A DNA stretch of 64,000 nucleotides. Origin: Paractinoplanes deccanensis (GTDB lineage Bacteria; Actinomycetota; Actinomycetes; Mycobacteriales; Micromonosporaceae). Under the pieces are notes generated by a model. The model was given only the letters and a program-made list of their open reading frames with translations, did no database searches and was not told where the DNA came from. The translations under genes and the position numbers were made by a program. The stretch lies in contig NZ_BOMI01000087.1 in assembly GCF_016862115.1 (NCBI RefSeq), positions 1-64,000 of the forward strand. Direction: 5' to 3'. This document shows positions 46,728-56,600 of the stretch, piece after piece; the stretch's first letter is position 1, and each line of letters begins with the position of its first letter.

Positions 46728-47033
46728 GGCCGGCGCATCGGCGCCTCGGTGCTGATGGTGGGCGACGCGTACCCGCCGTTCGTCTCCCCGGGCACCGCGG
46801 GCGGCACAACCGTGGGCCTGCACGTCTATGTCGACGAGGTCGACGCCCTGCACGAACGGGCCGTGGCGGCCGGAGCGACCTCCATGCAACCGCCGACGGA
46901 CATGTTCTACGGCGACCGGACCATCATGCTGAGGGACCCGTTCGGCCACCTGTGGGTCTTCCTCACCCACCTGATCGACATGCCGGTGGACGAGATCGTC
47001 GCCCGCGGCACGGCGATCGCGGGCGGTCGATAG
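46728..47033 (+). pseudogene. VOC/glyoxalase-family gene lacking its N-terminal half
   Basis: The frame reads GRRIGASVLMVGDAYPPF, then 'TTVGLHVYVDEVDALHERAVAAGATSMQPPTDMFYGDRTIMLRDPFGHLWVFLTH', the second half of a PhnB-like VOC protein. Upstream in this frame a TGA (46707) occurs only six codons before the homology begins. A GTG at 46749 could start a 94-residue product. The first beta-alpha-beta-beta-beta unit, some 60 residues, is absent, and the -10 of a MerR-type promoter directly abuts the remaining coding sequence, as if a deletion joined them. Confidence 0.65.
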
Positions 47034-47071
47034 GCCGAGGCGGCCGGGCAGGCACCCGAGCCGCCGCCTCC

Positions 47072-48466
47072 TCACCCCCGGCCGAGCGCCCGCGCCAATC
47101 GCCGCAGCGCCTCGTCCATCTGTGCGGGCGGCGCGGCGGCATACGTCAGACGCAGGTGCGGAGCCGGCGGCTCGGCGGCGAACCACGGCCGCCCGGGAAA
47201 GACCACCACCCCTTCGGCGGCGGCCGCCGTCGTGACGGCCACGTCGTCGAGCCCGTCCGGCAGCCGCACCCACACGTGCAACCCGCCGCGGGGAACCGGA
47301 TCGGGCACCAGGCCGGGCGCGTGCCGGTGCAGGGCCGCCAGCAGCGCCGAGCGCCGCGTCCCCAACGCCGTGCGCAACTGACGGCGGTGCCGTGCCCACG
47401 CCGGTGCGGTCACGAGCTCCAATGTGGCCTGCTGCAGCGGCCCGGCCACGAAGAAGTCGTCCAGCAGCCGGGCCGCGCGCAGCCGTGCGCCGGCCGGCCC
47501 CCGCGCGCCGATGGCCGCCACCCGCAGACCCGGGGCCGCGGACTTCGTCAGCGAGCGCACGTAGACCACGTGGCCGTCCGGGTCGTCGGACACCAGCGGC
47601 CGGGGTGGCTCGCCGTCGATCGTGAGGTCGCGGGCGTAGTCGTCCTCGATCAGGAACGCCCCCGCGTCGTGGACGGCGGCGGCCACGTCGGCCCGGCGGC
47701 TCGCGGCCAGGGTCGCGCCGGTCGGGTTCGCGTGCAGCGGCTGGCAGTAGAACAGCCGCGCCCCGGTGCGGGCGAAAGCGGCGGCCAGGTGCTCCGGGCG
47801 CACCCCCTCGTGGTCCGCCGGGACCGGCACCACCCGCAGACCGCAGGCTCGGGCAGCGGCCATCGCCCCCAGGTACGTCGGCGACTCCACCAGCACCGTG
47901 TCGCCGGGCGCGGCCAGCGCGCGGAACGCCGTCGACAGCGCCGCCTGGCCGCCCGGGCAGATCACCATGTCGCCCGCGCGCAGGCCGCCGCCCGCCTCGC
48001 GGGCGAACCAGTCGCGCAGGTCCTCGCGGCCCTCGACCGGGCCGCGCCGCCAGCTCGCCGGCTGCCGCGCGGCCCGGGCCAGCGCGCCACCCAGCGCCGC
48101 GACCGGTTGCAGGTCGGCGTCGAGATAGCCGCCGGACAGCGGGATCGCCCCCGCGGGCGGTAACGCCAGTAACGCCTGCATCTCACTCTCGCCGGCCGGC
48201 CGCGGGCCCAGCGCGACGGTCTGCCACGACAGGTCCGGCACGCCCGCGGCCGCCGGCCGGGCCGCCACGAACGTGCCCTTGCCGGTTCGCGTCTCCACCA
48301 CGCCCTCGGCCACCAGCCGCCGGATCGCCTCGGCGACCGTGACCGGGGACGCCTGATGCCGGGCGGTCAGCTCGCGCACCGACGGCAACCTCGTGCCCGC
48401 GCCCGCCCGCGCCGCCGCGCGCCGCAGATCTTGGATAACACGGGCCGCTGCGTTACCGTCATTCAT
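47072..48466 (-). CDS. MocR-type regulator (GntR HTH fused to aminotransferase)
   Basis: 464 residues. The N-terminal GntR winged helix is 'LPSVRELTARHQASPVTVAEAIRRLVAEGVVETRTGKGTFVAARP'. A fold-type I PLP domain follows: 'VICPGGQAALSTAFRALAAPGDTVLVESPTY', 'CQPLHANPTGATL', 'LIEDDYARDLTI' and PLP-lysine in 'VRSLTKSAAPGLRVAAIG'. Such proteins sense amines or PLP and usually control a divergent gene. Here the start codon overlaps by two bases with that of the EamA exporter (CATG at 48464-48467), its presumed target. Confidence 0.92.
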   Translation of the reverse strand: MNDGNAAARVIQDLRRAAARAGAGTRLPSVRELTARHQASPVTVAEAIRRLVAEGVVETRTGKGTFVAARPAAAGVPDLSWQTVALGPRPAGESEMQALLALPPAGAIPLSGGYLDADLQPVAALGGALARAARQPASWRRGPVEGREDLRDWFAREAGGGLRAGDMVICPGGQAALSTAFRALAAPGDTVLVESPTYLGAMAAARACGLRVVPVPADHEGVRPEHLAAAFARTGARLFYCQPLHANPTGATLAASRRADVAAAVHDAGAFLIEDDYARDLTIDGEPPRPLVSDDPDGHVVYVRSLTKSAAPGLRVAAIGARGPAGARLRAARLLDDFFVAGPLQQATLELVTAPAWARHRRQLRTALGTRRSALLAALHRHAPGLVPDPVPRGGLHVWVRLPDGLDDVAVTTAAAAEGVVVFPGRPWFAAEPPAPHLRLTYAAAPPAQMDEALRRLARALGRG

Positions 48467-48506
48467 GAAACAGCAGAGTAGCGCTACTGCCTCCGGGACG
48501 GTAACG
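48451..48506. promoter_or_regulatory. Shared MocR/EamA control region with nested inverted repeats
   Basis: CGTTACCGTC (48451-48460) and its exact reverse complement GACGGTAACG (48497-48506) flank the shared starts. Each provides TACCGT, a plausible -10, pointing toward the centre: 48454-48459 would start a leaderless EamA message at its ATG 48465. Inside lies a perfect 12-base palindrome AGTAGCGCTACT (48477-48488), within EamA codons 5-8, a candidate MocR operator. Confidence 0.55.
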
Positions 48507-49448
48507 GCCGGCTTCCTCCTCGGCGCGCTGGGCGTGCTGGCGTTCAGCCTGTCGCTGCCCATGACGCGGGTCGCCGTCCAGGATCTCGACCCCTGGTTCG
48601 TCGCCTTCGGCCGGGCCGTCGGCGCCGCCGCGCTCGCGGCGATCTACCTGCGCGTCACCCGCGCCCCACGCCCGTCGCGCCCCGAGTGGCGGCGCCTGTC
48701 CATCGTGGCGCTCGGCGTGGTCGTCGGCTTCCCCCTGTTCACCTCGCTCGCCCTGACCACGCAGACATCCGCGCACGGCGCCGTGGTCATCACCGTGCTG
48801 CCCGCGATGACCGCCGTCTTCGCCGTGCTGCGCGCCGGCGAGCGCCCGCCCCTCGCGTTCTGGGCCGCCAGTTCCGCCGGCCTCCTGGCCGTCGTCACCT
48901 TCCTGGTGACGACCGGCGCCGTCGGCGGCGCCCTCTCCCCCGCCGATCTGTTCCTGCTGGCTGCCGTGGTCCTCTGCGGTCTCGGGTACGCCGAGGGCGG
49001 CGCCCTGGCACGCAGCCTCGGCGGTGCCCGCACCATCTGCTGGGCGCTGCTGCTCTCGCTGCCCGTCACCGTCCCCGTGACGATCGCCGCCGTCGCGGCG
49101 GCCCCGCCGCACGCGGGCCCGGCCGGCTGGTCGTCGTTCGCCTACCTGACCGCCGTCTCCATGTTCCTGGGCTTCTTCGCCTGGTACGCCGGGCTCGCCC
49201 GCGGCGGCATCGCCCGGGTGGGCCAGATCCAGCTCGCCCAGCCGGTGCTCACGCTGGCGTGGTCCGCCCTCCTGCTGGGCGAGTCCGTCACCCCGCTGTC
49301 GATCGCCGCCGCCGTCGTGGTCCTGGCCTGCGTGGCCCTGACCCAGCGCACCCGCCGCCCGGCCGGCCCCGTCACCGCACACCAGCCGGCCTTCGAAACC
49401 CGCGACCGCGGCCCCCAGCCGGCCCCCTCCATCACCGGCGGCCGATGA
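48465..49448 (+). CDS. EamA/DMT-family transporter
   Basis: 327 residues with ten hydrophobic helices in two EamA repeats: 'GALGVLAFSLSLPMTRVAVQDLDPWFVAFGRAVGAA' starts the first, 'GALSPADLFLLAAVVLCGLGYAEGGALARSLG' the second, and 'QLAQPVLTLAWSALLLGESVTP' is the conserved end. These export amino acids and metabolites. ATG 48465 overlaps the divergent mocR start, so it has no ribosome site. Its stop lies inside the first copy of a 33-bp direct repeat. Confidence 0.9.
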   Translation: MKQQSSATASGTVTAGFLLGALGVLAFSLSLPMTRVAVQDLDPWFVAFGRAVGAAALAAIYLRVTRAPRPSRPEWRRLSIVALGVVVGFPLFTSLALTTQTSAHGAVVITVLPAMTAVFAVLRAGERPPLAFWAASSAGLLAVVTFLVTTGAVGGALSPADLFLLAAVVLCGLGYAEGGALARSLGGARTICWALLLSLPVTVPVTIAAVAAAPPHAGPAGWSSFAYLTAVSMFLGFFAWYAGLARGGIARVGQIQLAQPVLTLAWSALLLGESVTPLSIAAAVVVLACVALTQRTRRPAGPVTAHQPAFETRDRGPQPAPSITGGR

Positions 49449-49533
49449 AGCGACCCGGCACCCCTCACTCCGCGGCGGTCGATGAGGCGACCTCCCCCGC
49501 TCACCGGCGGCCGATGAAGCGACCCGGCACCCC
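49432..49533. repeat. Two 33-bp direct repeats plus a degenerate copy
   Basis: Identical 33-base copies at 49432-49464 and 49501-49533 (core GGCGGCCGATGAAGCGACCC) with a diverged copy between them (49473-49499). The first covers the EamA stop codon; the second ends four bases before the stop of the convergent nucleoside hydrolase. Confidence 0.85.
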
Positions 49534-49537
49534 GCTC

Positions 49538-50572
49538 TCAGCGCCGGCCGTTGAGCGAGTCGAGGAACCGCTCCTCGAAGGCCGCCCCGTCCGCCCCCCG
49601 AGCCGCCTCCACCCGATAGCCGTCCGCCACCACCACCGTGCGCCCCGACTGAACGCCTTCCCGCACCACGTCGATGCGCGCGGGCCGGTACTCCGCGATC
49701 CCCTCGTGCACCATCGAGACCGCCGCCAGCGCGTCCCACCAGTACATGATCCCGAGGTCGATCAGCGCCTTCAGGTCGGGCTGCGTGACGATCGCGTGCA
49801 CCAGCCGAGCGCCCGGTGCCTGCCGGTCGGCGGCCAGCCGGGCCACGAAGTCCTGCGTGATCGGAACGGCCGCGGTCGCGTCCAGCGGCACGAGCCGCAC
49901 GCTGCCGGGCCGTGCCGACCGCAGGACGGACCGGGCCGAGACCGGGTCCATCCACATGTTGAACTCCTGCGAGTTGTCGAAGCCCGGCAGCGCCGACCCG
50001 TACAGGTTGCCCGGCACCGCCAGCGCCCCGCCCATGATCTCGATCCCGCCGAGCCGGCCCGCCACCCCGTGCCTCGCCAGCGCCGCCGCCACGTTGGTCA
50101 GCGGCCCGGTCGCCAGGATCGTGACCCGCCGCTTCGACCGCTCGACGGTCCGCTCGATCAGATCAACGGCACTGACCGAGCTTTCGTACGGAGGAAGCGC
50201 ACCGTCGTCCAGCGCCCCGCTCAACACCGTTTCGATGGTCGCGACCAGCTCCGGCGGCGCCGGGTGCACTCCCTCTCCGGCCGCCCCCGCCGCGACCGGA
50301 ACCCCCGGCAGGCCGCATTGCGTGAGCACGCTCCGAGCGTGACGCAGCGTGCGATCCGGCCTCCCGAAGCCGTTGTTCGCCACCGTCACCGCCCGCAGGT
50401 CCACCCGTCCCAGCTTGTGCTCCTCGCACAGGTAGGCCAGCGTCGACGCGTCGTCGAAGTCCATGTCGCTGTCGTAGATGACCGGCACCGGGCCCGGCCG
50501 CTCGACCGGCGGCTGCGGCCCGGCCGGCACGGCGAGCACCAGCGCGGCGGCGATCAAGCGAAAGACGGGCAC
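49538..50572 (-). CDS. Secreted nucleoside hydrolase (IUNH family)
   Basis: 344 residues. After a short signal peptide ('VPVFRLIAAALVLAVPAGPQ') comes 'VPVIYDSDMDFDDASTLAYL', the DxDxxxDD calcium/ribose motif of inosine-uridine nucleoside hydrolases; 'ILATGPLTNVAAAL', 'GGALAVPGN' and 'EFNMWMDPVSARSVL' follow in family order. The third motif region 'IMYWWDALAAVSMVHE' carries the late Asp. It would salvage bases from extracellular nucleosides. GTG 50572 is preferred because the longer frame masks the signal peptide. Confidence 0.88.
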   Translation of the reverse strand: MPVFRLIAAALVLAVPAGPQPPVERPGPVPVIYDSDMDFDDASTLAYLCEEHKLGRVDLRAVTVANNGFGRPDRTLRHARSVLTQCGLPGVPVAAGAAGEGVHPAPPELVATIETVLSGALDDGALPPYESSVSAVDLIERTVERSKRRVTILATGPLTNVAAALARHGVAGRLGGIEIMGGALAVPGNLYGSALPGFDNSQEFNMWMDPVSARSVLRSARPGSVRLVPLDATAAVPITQDFVARLAADRQAPGARLVHAIVTQPDLKALIDLGIMYWWDALAAVSMVHEGIAEYRPARIDVVREGVQSGRTVVVADGYRVEAARGADGAAFEERFLDSLNGRR

Positions 50573-50684
50573 GGATCCGAACCTAGGCTCCGCCCGCGCC
50601 CCGCACACGCCCGCTGCCACAACACGACCGGAAACGTGGGAAGGATGTCAGCCAGACCCCGGTCGATGCGACATGCTTGTCGTC

Positions 50685-51047
50685 ATGGGGCTCTTCACGC
50701 TCGACGAGGCACGCGCGGAACTCGACCGCCTGCGGCCCGTGCTCGACGAAATCATCACGCTGCGCGCCGACGCCGCCGAGCTGGGCGCGGTCGTGCACGC
50801 CGGCGGCCGCCCGTCCCCGCTCGGCGGCCTGCCCGAGCTCAAGGCCGCCACGGCCCGCCTCGACGACCTGATGACCGAGATCCAGCAGACCGGCGCCGTG
50901 CTCAAGAGCCTGGCCCCGCTGCTGGTCGACTTCCCCTCCGACCTCGACGGCGCCGAGGTGGACCTGTGCTGGCTCGAGGGCGAGCCCGGCATCAACTGGT
51001 ACCACCGCGGCGACCTGGGCTTCGCCGCCCGCCGCCCCTTGCCGTAG
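50685..51047 (+). CDS. DUF2203 family protein
   Basis: 120 residues of a small cytoplasmic family: 'LFTLDEARAELDRLRPVLDEIITLRADAAEL', a long helix, then 'GLPELKAATARLDDLMTEIQQTGAVLKSLAPLLVDFPS' and the conserved end 'DLCWLEGEPGINWYHRGDLGFAARRPL'. The function is not established. ATG 50685 is preferred over ATG 50673 because the family starts near 'LFTL'. Neither has a clear ribosome site. Confidence 0.87.
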   Translation: MGLFTLDEARAELDRLRPVLDEIITLRADAAELGAVVHAGGRPSPLGGLPELKAATARLDDLMTEIQQTGAVLKSLAPLLVDFPSDLDGAEVDLCWLEGEPGINWYHRGDLGFAARRPLP

Positions 51048-51078
51048 CGGGGAGCGGCGGGCGGCGGGCCGGCGAAGG

Positions 51079-53598
51079 TCAGCCGCGCTCGATCATGTGG
51101 CCGACGATCTGCGGCCCCATGAGGACCGCCTCGCCGGAGCCGTCGCGGCGCGAGTCGGGCTCGGGCAGCTCGATCGGGTCGCCCGTCTTGCTCGCGCCGA
51201 CCGGGCGGGGACCCACCCACGCCACTTGCAGGCTCGACTCGCCCTTGAGGAAGCGCTGCACCCGCACGCCGCCGGTCGCCCTGCCCTTCGCCGGGTAGGC
51301 GGCGAACGGCGTCACCTTGACCTGGGTGCCCGTCGACGTCACGACCATCGGCTCGCCGTGCTCGGCGTCGGTGGTCGACACCGCGTTGAACGAGATCACC
51401 GAAGCCCCGGAGGCCAGCGTCATGCCGGCCATGCCGCCGCCCTTGAGCCCCTGCGGCCGGACGTTCTTGGCCTGGAACTTCAGCAGCGACGCGTCGGACG
51501 TGACGAACGTCAGGAACACCGCCGGATCGGTGATCCAGGTGGCCTGGAGGATCTCGTCGCCCTCCTTGAGGGTCATCACCTCGAACTCGTCGGAGCGCAC
51601 CGGCCACTCCGGCGCGACCACCTTGACCACGCCCTGCCTCGTGCCCATCGCGATGCCGAGGCCCTCGCCGGTCAGCGGCGCCAGGCCCACCACCCTCTCG
51701 CCCTTCTCCAGCGGCACCAGCTCGGACGCGGACACGCCGCCGCGCAGCGACACCGTGCCGATCTGCTCGGGCAGCACCGGCAGCGGCAGCACGTCGGTCT
51801 TGAACGCCCGGCCCCGGCTCGTGATCAGCAGGACCCGGCCCCGCGCGGTCGAGTGCACCAGCGCGTGCACCGCGTCGTGCTTCACCCGGCCCGAGCGGCG
51901 GCGGCCCTCGGTGGCCTCCTCGCTCTCGGCCGCGGTCCGCGCGATCAGCCCGGTCGCCGACAGGATCACCTGGCACGGGTCGTCGGCCACCTCGAGCGGG
52001 CCCGCCGGCACCGAAGCCGCCAGCACCTCCTTGAGGTCACCGCCGATCAGCGTGGTGCGCCGTGGCGCGCCGAACTCGCTCGCCACCTCGGCCAGCTCGT
52101 CGGAGACCACCTTCTTGAGCACGTCCTCGTTGTCGAGGATGCGCGACAGCTCGGCGATCTCGGCGCGCAGCCGCTCCTGCTCGGTCTCGAGCTCGATGCG
52201 GTCGAAGCGGGTCAGCCGCCGCAGCGGAGTGTCCAGGATGTAGGTCGCCTGGATGTCGGAGAGCGAGAACTCGCTCATCAGCGACGCCTTGGCCGCGGCC
52301 GCGTCGTCGCTGCCCCGGATGATCGCCACCACCCGGTCGATGTCGATCAGCGCGATGAGCAGGCCGTCGACCAGGTGCAGCCGGTCCTGGCGCTTGGTGC
52401 GCCGATAGGTCGTGCGCCGGGTGACGACGTCGTAGCGGTGCTGCACGAAGACCTCGAGCAGCGGCTTGAGCCCCAGCGTGCGCGGCTGCCCGTCGACCAG
52501 CACCAGGTTGTTGATGCCGAACGACGTCTCGAGCGGCGTCAGCCGGTAGAGGTCGGCGAGCAGCGCCTGCGGGTTGACGCCCACCTTGCACTCGATGACC
52601 AGCCGGGTGCCGTGCTCGCGGTCGGTGAGGTCCTTGACGTCCGCGATGCCCTGGAGCCGCGCGGCCTGACGCTGCCCCCGCTTCGGCCCCGACGTGATCA
52701 TCTTGCCCTTCACCTCGTCGGTGATCGCCTCGATGATCTTCTCGGTGCCCACGCCGTACGGCAGCTCGGTCACCGTGATCGCCTGCCGCCCCCGGCCGCC
52801 CTCGAGCGGCCCGGTCTGCGCCCGCGCCCGCATGCGCACCACGCCCCGGCCCGTCTCGTACGCCCGCCGCACCTCGTCGAGCCCGAGCAACTGCCCGCCG
52901 GTCGGCAGGTCGGGACCCGGCACGAACCGCATCAGCGCGTCGAGATCGGCCTCCGGGTTGGTGATCAGGTGGCGGGCGGCCGCCACGACCTCACCCAGGT
53001 TGTGCGGGATCATGTTCGTCGCCATGCCGACCGCGATGCCCGAGGTGCCGTTGACCAGCAGATTGGGGAAGGCGGCGGGCAGCACCTTGGGTTCCAGCTC
53101 GGAACCGTCGTAGTTGGGCTTGAAGTCGACCGTTCCCTCGCCCAACTCGCCGACCAGCAACATCGCCTCGCGCGACATGCGAGCCTCGGTGTAGCGGCTC
53201 GCGGCCGGACCATCATCCAGAGATCCGAAATTGCCGTGCCCGTCGATCAGCGGGGCGTTGAGCGAGAAGTCCTGCGCGAGCCGGACCATCGCGTCGTAGA
53301 TGGCCGTGTCACCGTGCGGGTGGTAGCGGCCCATACAGTCACCGACGACGCGGGACGACTTCACGTACGGGCGGTCGGGCCGGTGGTTCTGCTCGTACAT
53401 CGACCAGAGGATGCGCCGGTGCACGGGCTTCAGACCGTCCCTCGCGTCCGGCAGGGCGCGGGAGTGGATGACCGAGTACGCGTACTCCAGGTAGGAGTCC
53501 TCGACCTCGGTGGTCAGCGGGTTGTCGAGGATCCGCGCTCCGGCTTGGTCGAAGGCCGACAGGTCGGTCCGTTTGGTGTCGTTCTTCCGGCGTGCCAT
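51079..53598 (-). CDS. parC: Topoisomerase IV subunit A (ParC, GyrA-like)
   Basis: 839 residues. It cuts and rejoins DNA to decatenate chromosomes, with ParE supplying ATPase and TOPRIM domains. 'YLEYAYSVIHSRALPDARDGLKPVHRRILWSM' starts the breakage-reunion domain; the quinolone-determining region reads 'YHPHGDTAIYDAMVRLAQ' with Thr at the usual Ser position; the active Tyr is in 'ASRYTEARMS'. The C-terminal third has beta-pinwheel blades ('RVLLITSRGRAFKTDVLPLP', 'GLGIAMGTRQGVVKVV'). The GyrA-box is not evident, favouring ParC over GyrA. It starts 25 bases after parE. Confidence 0.9.
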   Translation of the reverse strand: MARRKNDTKRTDLSAFDQAGARILDNPLTTEVEDSYLEYAYSVIHSRALPDARDGLKPVHRRILWSMYEQNHRPDRPYVKSSRVVGDCMGRYHPHGDTAIYDAMVRLAQDFSLNAPLIDGHGNFGSLDDGPAASRYTEARMSREAMLLVGELGEGTVDFKPNYDGSELEPKVLPAAFPNLLVNGTSGIAVGMATNMIPHNLGEVVAAARHLITNPEADLDALMRFVPGPDLPTGGQLLGLDEVRRAYETGRGVVRMRARAQTGPLEGGRGRQAITVTELPYGVGTEKIIEAITDEVKGKMITSGPKRGQRQAARLQGIADVKDLTDREHGTRLVIECKVGVNPQALLADLYRLTPLETSFGINNLVLVDGQPRTLGLKPLLEVFVQHRYDVVTRRTTYRRTKRQDRLHLVDGLLIALIDIDRVVAIIRGSDDAAAAKASLMSEFSLSDIQATYILDTPLRRLTRFDRIELETEQERLRAEIAELSRILDNEDVLKKVVSDELAEVASEFGAPRRTTLIGGDLKEVLAASVPAGPLEVADDPCQVILSATGLIARTAAESEEATEGRRRSGRVKHDAVHALVHSTARGRVLLITSRGRAFKTDVLPLPVLPEQIGTVSLRGGVSASELVPLEKGERVVGLAPLTGEGLGIAMGTRQGVVKVVAPEWPVRSDEFEVMTLKEGDEILQATWITDPAVFLTFVTSDASLLKFQAKNVRPQGLKGGGMAGMTLASGASVISFNAVSTTDAEHGEPMVVTSTGTQVKVTPFAAYPAKGRATGGVRVQRFLKGESSLQVAWVGPRPVGASKTGDPIELPEPDSRRDGSGEAVLMGPQIVGHMIERG

Positions 53599-53623
53599 GT
53601 CCCATTTCCTCTCGGTACGCCGG

Positions 53624-56600
53624 TCAGGCGTCGATGGCCTCTTCGTCGATCCGGCCGGACGACTCGATGAGCCAGTTCCGCCGGGGTTCGACACGTTCAC
53701 CCATCAGCAGTTCCAGCACACCCTCGGCCCGCTCGACGTCGTCCAGCGTGATCCGTCGCACCGTGCGAGTGGCCGGGTTCATGGTCGTGTCCCAAAGCTC
53801 CTCGGCGTCCATCTCGCCAAGACCCTTGAACCGTGGGACCGGCTTCACCACAGACTTGCCCTCCCGCTCCAGGCGCGCGACGGTGCTCTCCATCTCCTGC
53901 TGGGTATAAGTGAAGATCGTTTCCGAATTGCGGCCCTTGGTCACGATCTTGTGTAGGGGAGGCATGGCCGCGAACAGGCGGCCCGCCTCGATGACCGGCC
54001 GCATGTACTTGGCGAACAGCGTGATGAGCAGCGTCCGGATGTGTGATCCGTCGACGTCGGCGTCAGCCATGATCATGACGCGGCCGTAGCGCAGTGCCGC
54101 CAGGTCGAACGTGCGGCCGGAGCCCGCGCCCAGCACTTGCACGATGGCCGAGCATTCGGCGTTGTCGAGCACCTGCTGGAGGGTGGCCTTCTGGACGTTG
54201 AGAATCTTGCCACGGATGGGCAGCAGTGCCTGATACTCCGAGGAGCGTGCCATCCGGGCGCTGTTGTGGACGAACACTCCCGCCTCGAGGGCGAAGTTGT
54301 GGTAGCCGTCGACGGTGAGGTCGTACACGTCCGCGGTCTCGGTCAACGCCTCCACCGTCGCGACCGTGTGATTCACCTGAGTCGCGGCCTCCCGCAAGCG
54401 CGTGACATCCCCGTCGTAGGATTCGACCAGGCGCTCCCATCGAAAGCCGGTCCGCGCGTGGGCGAGCCGGTCGGCTTCGTACGCCTGGGCAAGCTTGTCG
54501 TCCGGCAAGGTGATGAACGGGCGCAGCCGCTTGAGCGCGGCACGCCGCCGCCCGTCATTCTGGGCGGCGACCCGGTCCTCGGTCGAGACGGTCCGGAGGT
54601 ATTCGTCACGACCGGCGTGCAGCTTGGTGATCAGCGAAGGATCATCGTGCAGCCGGCGACGCATCAGTTCGGCATGCCGCTCGCCGAACTCCGGGTGTTC
54701 GGCATGCCAGGCCGTGACCGCCGCGCGCTGGCGCTCGCGTTCGGCCGGATCGGCGAACTGCTCCCGAGTACGCGCGGCCCGCCACTTCAGCAGTCCTTCG
54801 TCGAGCCATTGCTCCTTGGACCGCTCGCTCCACTCGGCCCGGCGGTCGGGATCGGCGAAGAACGCCCGAACTCGCTCGGCCGCGATCCGCCGGCGCTCCG
54901 GAGATTTCCAATATTCCGCCTGATATGCGCGCATACGCTCGCCGTAGGCAGCTTTTTCTTGCTCATCGAGGCCGGCGAACCAGTCTCGGAAGCCGCGCTC
55001 CAGCCGAGCCCTGAATTCGCCATCGGCGTTACGATCCGCCAGACGCTGCAGGCACGCGGCACGGAAGTCAGGGTCCTGCCACTGGGCCGACAGCATCGCG
55101 GACTTGAACGCCCTCCCGCCGGACGCCAACCACGCACGGAAACCCTCATCTATCCGGTCGCGATTGTCCTCCATCATCGCCGCGTGCAACGCGAGATGAG
55201 CCTCGGGGGTCATACGACGCAGGTTGCGGGGATCGTTGTTGCGCTTGTTGCAGTCGATGTGGTGCCGGACTACGCCGTTCGCGATGGTGTCGGCGCCGGT
55301 CCGCAAGTTGTGGCCGTCCGCGACGTAGTGGGTGTAGACCCACTCCTCGCGGTCGTTCATCCATACCTTCTCGTAGCCGTTCAAGTTGTCCCCGGCCGAT
55401 GTCGCCGAGACCGACCGGTAGAGAGGCATCAGCGAGTCGCCGGGAGCCAGGTGGTCCGCCCGGCGGTACGAGCCGTCACGCAGGCGGAACTGGTGGTCGG
55501 GCGTGCACCGGACCGATTCGCCGTTGTCCAAGGTCACTCGCACCAGCGGAGCGTCACGTTTGGTCAGCCGAGGTTCGGCCAGAGGCGCCACGACGACGCG
55601 GCCGGCCTTGTTGGTTGTGTAACCGAAGTGGGTGACGCCGCGCTGCCAGTCGGCGGCGAGATCGGCGAAGCTGCGCGCCTTGCCGGAGGCCAACGCAACC
55701 AGCGTGTCTCCGGTGAAGCAGCCGAGCGCCGAGTCGCCCTCCACGATGAACAGTTCGGACTGGGCGATGCCGGTGGCGCGGCAGTCGACCAGCTTGGGCG
55801 GCATCGACGCGCCCTCGAGGGCCGTCTTGCGGCGGGCCGCGTCCTTCTGCTGCTTCTGGGTGAGGCGCACGCGGGCCGCGTCGACGATCTTTTGCAGGAC
55901 CGTGCGGGCCTCGGCCTTGGTCTTGCGTCCGTCGATCCATTCCTTGACGTGGGCCTCGACCAGGTTTTGCACCGTGCGGGTGACGCCGGCGGTGGAGAGC
56001 TCGTCCTTGGTCTGCGACGTGAACTGCGGCTCGGGCACCCGCACGTGGATCACCGCGGTCATGCCCTCGAGCATGTCGTCGAGGACCGGCACGTCCTCCT
56101 TGGGCTTGAGCAGCCCGCGGGTGTTGCGGATGGCCTCGCCGAGGGCACGCACGAGGGCACGCTCGAAGCCCTTGCGGTGGGTGCCGCCGTGCATGTTGCG
56201 GATCGTGTTGGTGAAGCACTCGACGGTGCGCTCGTATCCGGTGCCCCACCGGAAGGCGATCTCGACCTCGGCGCGGCGCTCGACGTTGGACTGCATGACG
56301 CCGTTCGCGTCGGCGGCGTTCTCCTTGTAGGTGCCCTCGCCGTTGACCAGCAGGACGCCGGAGACCGGCTTGTCGCCCGCGTGGGTGAGGAACTCGACCA
56401 TGTCGGTGAGCCCGCGCGGGAAGTGGAACGTCTCGGTGGTCGGCTCCTCGGCGGTCTCGTCGCGCAACGTGTACATCACGCCGGGGACGAGGAACGCCGT
56501 GTTGCGCAGCTTGGCGCGCACCGACTCGACGTCGAGCCCGGCGCCGGTCTCGAAGTAACGCGCGTCGTACCAGTAGCGGATGGTCGTGCCGCTCGGCTCG

